This document shows positions 60,956 to 64,000 of a stretch of 64,000 nucleotides of DNA, one piece after another. A program made the position numbers and the translations under genes. The notes under the pieces are model-generated. The model had not been told where the DNA came from, did no database searches, and saw nothing but the letters and a program-made list of their open reading frames with translations. Each line of letters begins with the position of its first letter. Position 1 is the stretch's first letter. Source of the DNA: Thelonectria olida (Eukaryota; Ascomycota; Sordariomycetes; Hypocreales; Nectriaceae); the NCBI GenBank assembly GCA_020736575.1, contig JAGPYM010000005.1, forward strand, positions 930,001 to 994,000, given 5' to 3'.

Positions 60956-62464
60956 GCCAATTTCTTCCAACACGAGGAATTTTCCTGCATAATAAGGAAT
61001 CTCTCGCGACCCGGCGAAATGTCGACTCCTTTGCCGTTCCCATTCGGGCGAAGCGTCGGGACACCTGCAAACGACGAAGTTTAATCTCGACAGCGGTAAT
61101 CCCCACCCATGTCGGACTCGACGGCCTGCATCAGACTAAGCTGGCGGACCAGTGTAGCGTCTTCGCGGAGCCGTGATAACGACAAGCAAAACAGCGGGCT
61201 GTGGCCGACTACCGCCTTCAACTGGGGCGGCACCGCTCGCAGAAATTTCCCCTAGCATGATGGCTAAGAGACTCGAATTTCGTCATGAGGTGGTCCAAAT
61301 TCTCAACAGGGGTTCACTCTCGGCCAGCCGGATGCTTCGGGCTTATTGCCGTCCCTTGTGCGGGTATCTTGACGGGACCCCTGCAGGACCAGGTCTGATA
61401 GCCGAGTTCGGACTAGGCCAGAAACGCCCCTTTCGAAACGCAACGTTTTCAGGCTCCTTGTCGATGGAGACTCTGCAGAACTAGTGTCTCACTCAATATG
61501 GCGCCTCAACAGCCTTGAAAGAACGTGTAGATGCGTTGAAGATTGCGCAGCTGGCATGCTTGCGATATATTGGAATTATCCCAGCCAACACAGTTGCATG
61601 GTAACCACGTTGCGACCTCGGCATACTTCAGTAGTACCAAGTCGAGATCGTTGGCCACTGTTCATGCAGTGGCTATTTATGATTATGATTATGATGATGA
61701 GGCGTTTATGACATGTGGGGATATGTGTTTTTGAAGACTTGAAGACTCAGGCCTTTGGCATTGTTACAAAAGGAACGGCCTTGCACCTAGGTTAGATCAA
61801 ATGGTAGAAAGGAAATAGAAATATCTGTACCTCGCCAGTACCAACCCCCACGCCTTAACTAACATGGATCCGACCTGTTTTCTGTGACGTTGTAGATCAC
61901 ACCTCAGTAGGAAACACGCCTCCTCTAATAAAATATGTATCGGCGCGTCTCGAGGATGGTTGGTTCTGAATTACTCAAGGTTGGCCATTGACGTCCAATC
62001 ATGCGAATCCTCATACGAACACCTCCCGTACCCAGGTAGTTGTGATGGACAGAGTGACTCATTACTGAGCCGCCCCAAAAGGCAAAGACACCACCCTCTG
62101 GCACTGCTTAGAATCATACCGTAGATTGAGTAAAATCGAGCAAACCTGAAGTTTTCATTGACATAACTCACGACTAGTTTAAATCATGTCTGTTGAGCTC
62201 GAGTATCTAACCGTGATGGTGCTAGGAACGTGCCTTGTCACTGTCGATGGCGGTTGAATATCGGTTAAATGCGTCAACTTCGTTGCCCCTCCATGTCGGC
62301 CGCAAGCTCCCAACGTTCTTCGAAGCTTCCCATAGACTGTTGTTTACTTATTGCTTGTTGACATTTCCGTGTTAATCACACTACTGTGGCCTTCGCGGCG
62401 CCGGTGGCATTGCCGAATTTCCTCTCCATAGCTATTCTCTTCGGAGGATGTATATTCTGCCAAG
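60956..62464. other. 1.5-kb spacer before PAN2
   Basis: 3' flank of the methyltransferase gene and promoter of PAN2, both on the plus strand. One ACCTAGGT motif lies at 61785-61792. A 103-aa ORF at 61173-61484 has no recognisable feature and is not called. Confidence 0.55.
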
Positions 62465-64000
62465 ATGGATGGAGATTGGGATGAGGTATGTTGGGCTATT
62501 CGCCTTGCCCCCTCGTTTTCTCTCGATGCGACGACTGTGGTAGTTGCACCGATGTCGCATGTCACACTAGTGACATTCTTTGCATTCTCTCCTTACGCTC
62601 AAATGATATATGTGCTGATAATATCATTTTTGACATTTAGGTCGCCCGGATTCACTTCCCGCCCCCGGGCGTGCATGCGATGCCCACCCCCATAACGACC
62701 ATGACCTTCGATACGTCACAAGAACTTCTCTGGACCGGCAACGACTATGTATGCCATGGTATCAGGCTCTCCATAGATCGCATCGCTTATGGATATTCTA
62801 GGGTCGCGTCACCTCCTTTTACGGCACCGAGCTCCAACGATATACCTCCTTCAAGGCGCATTTGACCCCCGACGGGCCGGTGCGACAGATTCTTGTCAAT
62901 GAGAAAGGCGTTGTAGTGCTTGGTTCCAAAGATGTGCATATGGCTTTAAGGAGAGGGCCACCAATATGGCATATTAAGTACGCGCCAGACTAATGGCTAA
63001 GGGATATGGAACTGACTGGTGGTAGACATGATGATATGAAAGATTTACGATGTATGAGCTTTACGTCAAAGGGAACTGCCGAGATTATTGCTGCTGGTCT
63101 TCAGGATACGATGTTTGTCATTGACCTCATCAAGGGTGATGTCGTCAAACAGGTCCGCGAGCCCTCCTCCGCTGTCTGATGACGCAGTGCTGACAGCCGC
63201 ATCTAGGTACCTACTGAGCACCAGTATACCATCATGAAGCGAGGGCGCTACATTTGCGCCGCTACCAAGAATGGCTCAGTCGACCTCCTGGATCCCATCA
63301 CCTTCACTGTTGTTAGAACTTGGAATGCGCACTCAGCACTCATCAATGACATGGATGCTCAGCATGATTTTATCGTGACCTGTGGTTATTCGCTCAGACA
63401 AGGTCAAAACTACATGCTGGACCCATTTCTCAACGTCTTCGACATAAAGAACATGTCATCAATGCCACCGATTCCGTTCCCAGCCGGCGCTGCCTACGTA
63501 CGAATGCACCCGAGGATGTTGACGACCAGTATTGTCGTGTCTCAAAGCGGTCAGATCCATGTTGTTGATCTTATGAACCCAAACACCAGCAATGTCCGCC
63601 AGGCCAACGTCCTCACGTACCTCAGCATGTTTGAGATAGCTCCATCTGGCGAGGCTATGGCATTGACAGACCCTGAGTGTCTCATTCACCTGTGGGGTTC
63701 CCCCACAAAGCTTCACTTTGTGGACTTGCCCACTCCCATCGACTTTGCGACCCCTGAGGAGCCTCTCCCTTCCATCGACTGGACTCCAGAGACGTAAGTT
63801 GACAAGACTCCGCTTGAATTCTATGCGCTAAGTGTCCTAGACCTCTCAATTCAATTGGCATGCCTTACTACCGAGAAATGCTCGCTTCTGCTTGGCCAGA
63901 TATCCCATACGATGTTGGAGGTCCCCCTATCAAGTTTGATGCCCAATTTCTTGCGGGACTCAAGGCCACCGAGTTCGGCCTTTACGGGAGAAATACCCGA
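62465..64000 (+). CDS. PAN2: PAN2, poly(A) nuclease subunit (3' truncated)
   Basis: N-terminal part of the catalytic subunit of the Pan2-Pan3 deadenylase, which trims mRNA poly(A) tails in the cytoplasm. Exons 62465-62485, 62641-62748, 62802-62977, 63026-63152, 63207-63793 and 63841 to the window edge stay in one frame; the phases sum correctly. The start [24 protein letters not shown] is typical of fungal Pan2. The WD40-like propeller follows ([51 protein letters not shown]), then the linker [13 protein letters not shown]. The pseudo-ubiquitin hydrolase and the DEDD exonuclease domains must lie right of the window. The first coding exon has only 21 nt and is followed by a 155-nt intron. Confidence 0.95.

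Noticed and set aside
61173..61484. 103-aa ORF after the methyltransferase
   Set aside because: No motif and no homology that I recognise; it lies in the expected 3' flank.

Overview
The window looks like nuclear DNA of a filamentous ascomycete (Pezizomycotina, most likely a sordariomycete). Introns are mostly 45-160 nt with GT..AG ends. The genes include a fungal phytochrome, a copper-fist regulator, an ESCRT-0 subunit, a prion-like eRF3 and a meroterpenoid-type methyltransferase. I rebuilt thirteen protein genes, most with introns. Two run off the window: HSE1 lacks its 5' part at the left edge and PAN2 lacks its 3' part at the right edge. I saw no tRNA or rRNA gene, CRISPR array or intact transposon. 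All assignments come from reading the translations, without any database search.

Layout. 0-9.2 kb is dense: HSE1 (+) faces a SNF2-family ATPase (-), followed by gluconeogenic PEP carboxykinase (-) with seven exons. 9.2-15.6 kb has no convincing gene; it holds the PEPCK upstream region and a long pyrimidine-rich tract. 15.6-30.7 kb is dense again: SUP35/eRF3 (-), a Yrb30-like RanGTP-binding protein (+), a membrane-associated methyltransferase-like protein (+), a JmjC/cupin protein (-), the CK2 beta subunit (+) and a phytochrome hybrid histidine kinase (-).

30.7-62.4 kb is gene-poor. It holds a very GC-rich ketopantoate-reductase-family gene (-, 34.9-36.2 kb), an 11.2-kb stretch without a supported gene, the copper-fist regulator (+, 47.4-48.9 kb), a Zn2Cys6 regulator with a His/Gln/Val/Glu repeat (-, 53.4-55.8 kb) and an AusD-type methyltransferase (+, 60.0-61.0 kb). 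PAN2 (+) starts at 62.5 kb.

The genes do not form one pathway. They are mainly conserved housekeeping and regulatory genes: endosomal sorting, chromatin, gluconeogenesis, translation termination, nuclear transport, CK2, light sensing, copper homeostasis and mRNA deadenylation. The less conserved-looking pieces are the methyltransferases, the GC-rich reductase and the long spacers. I did not find a clearly new multi-gene system. The best leads are the PEPCK initiation codon split by an intron, the intron inside the duplicated prion-like repeat of SUP35, the uncertain SNF2 junction, the GC-rich reductase island and the ACCTAGGTA-type motifs.
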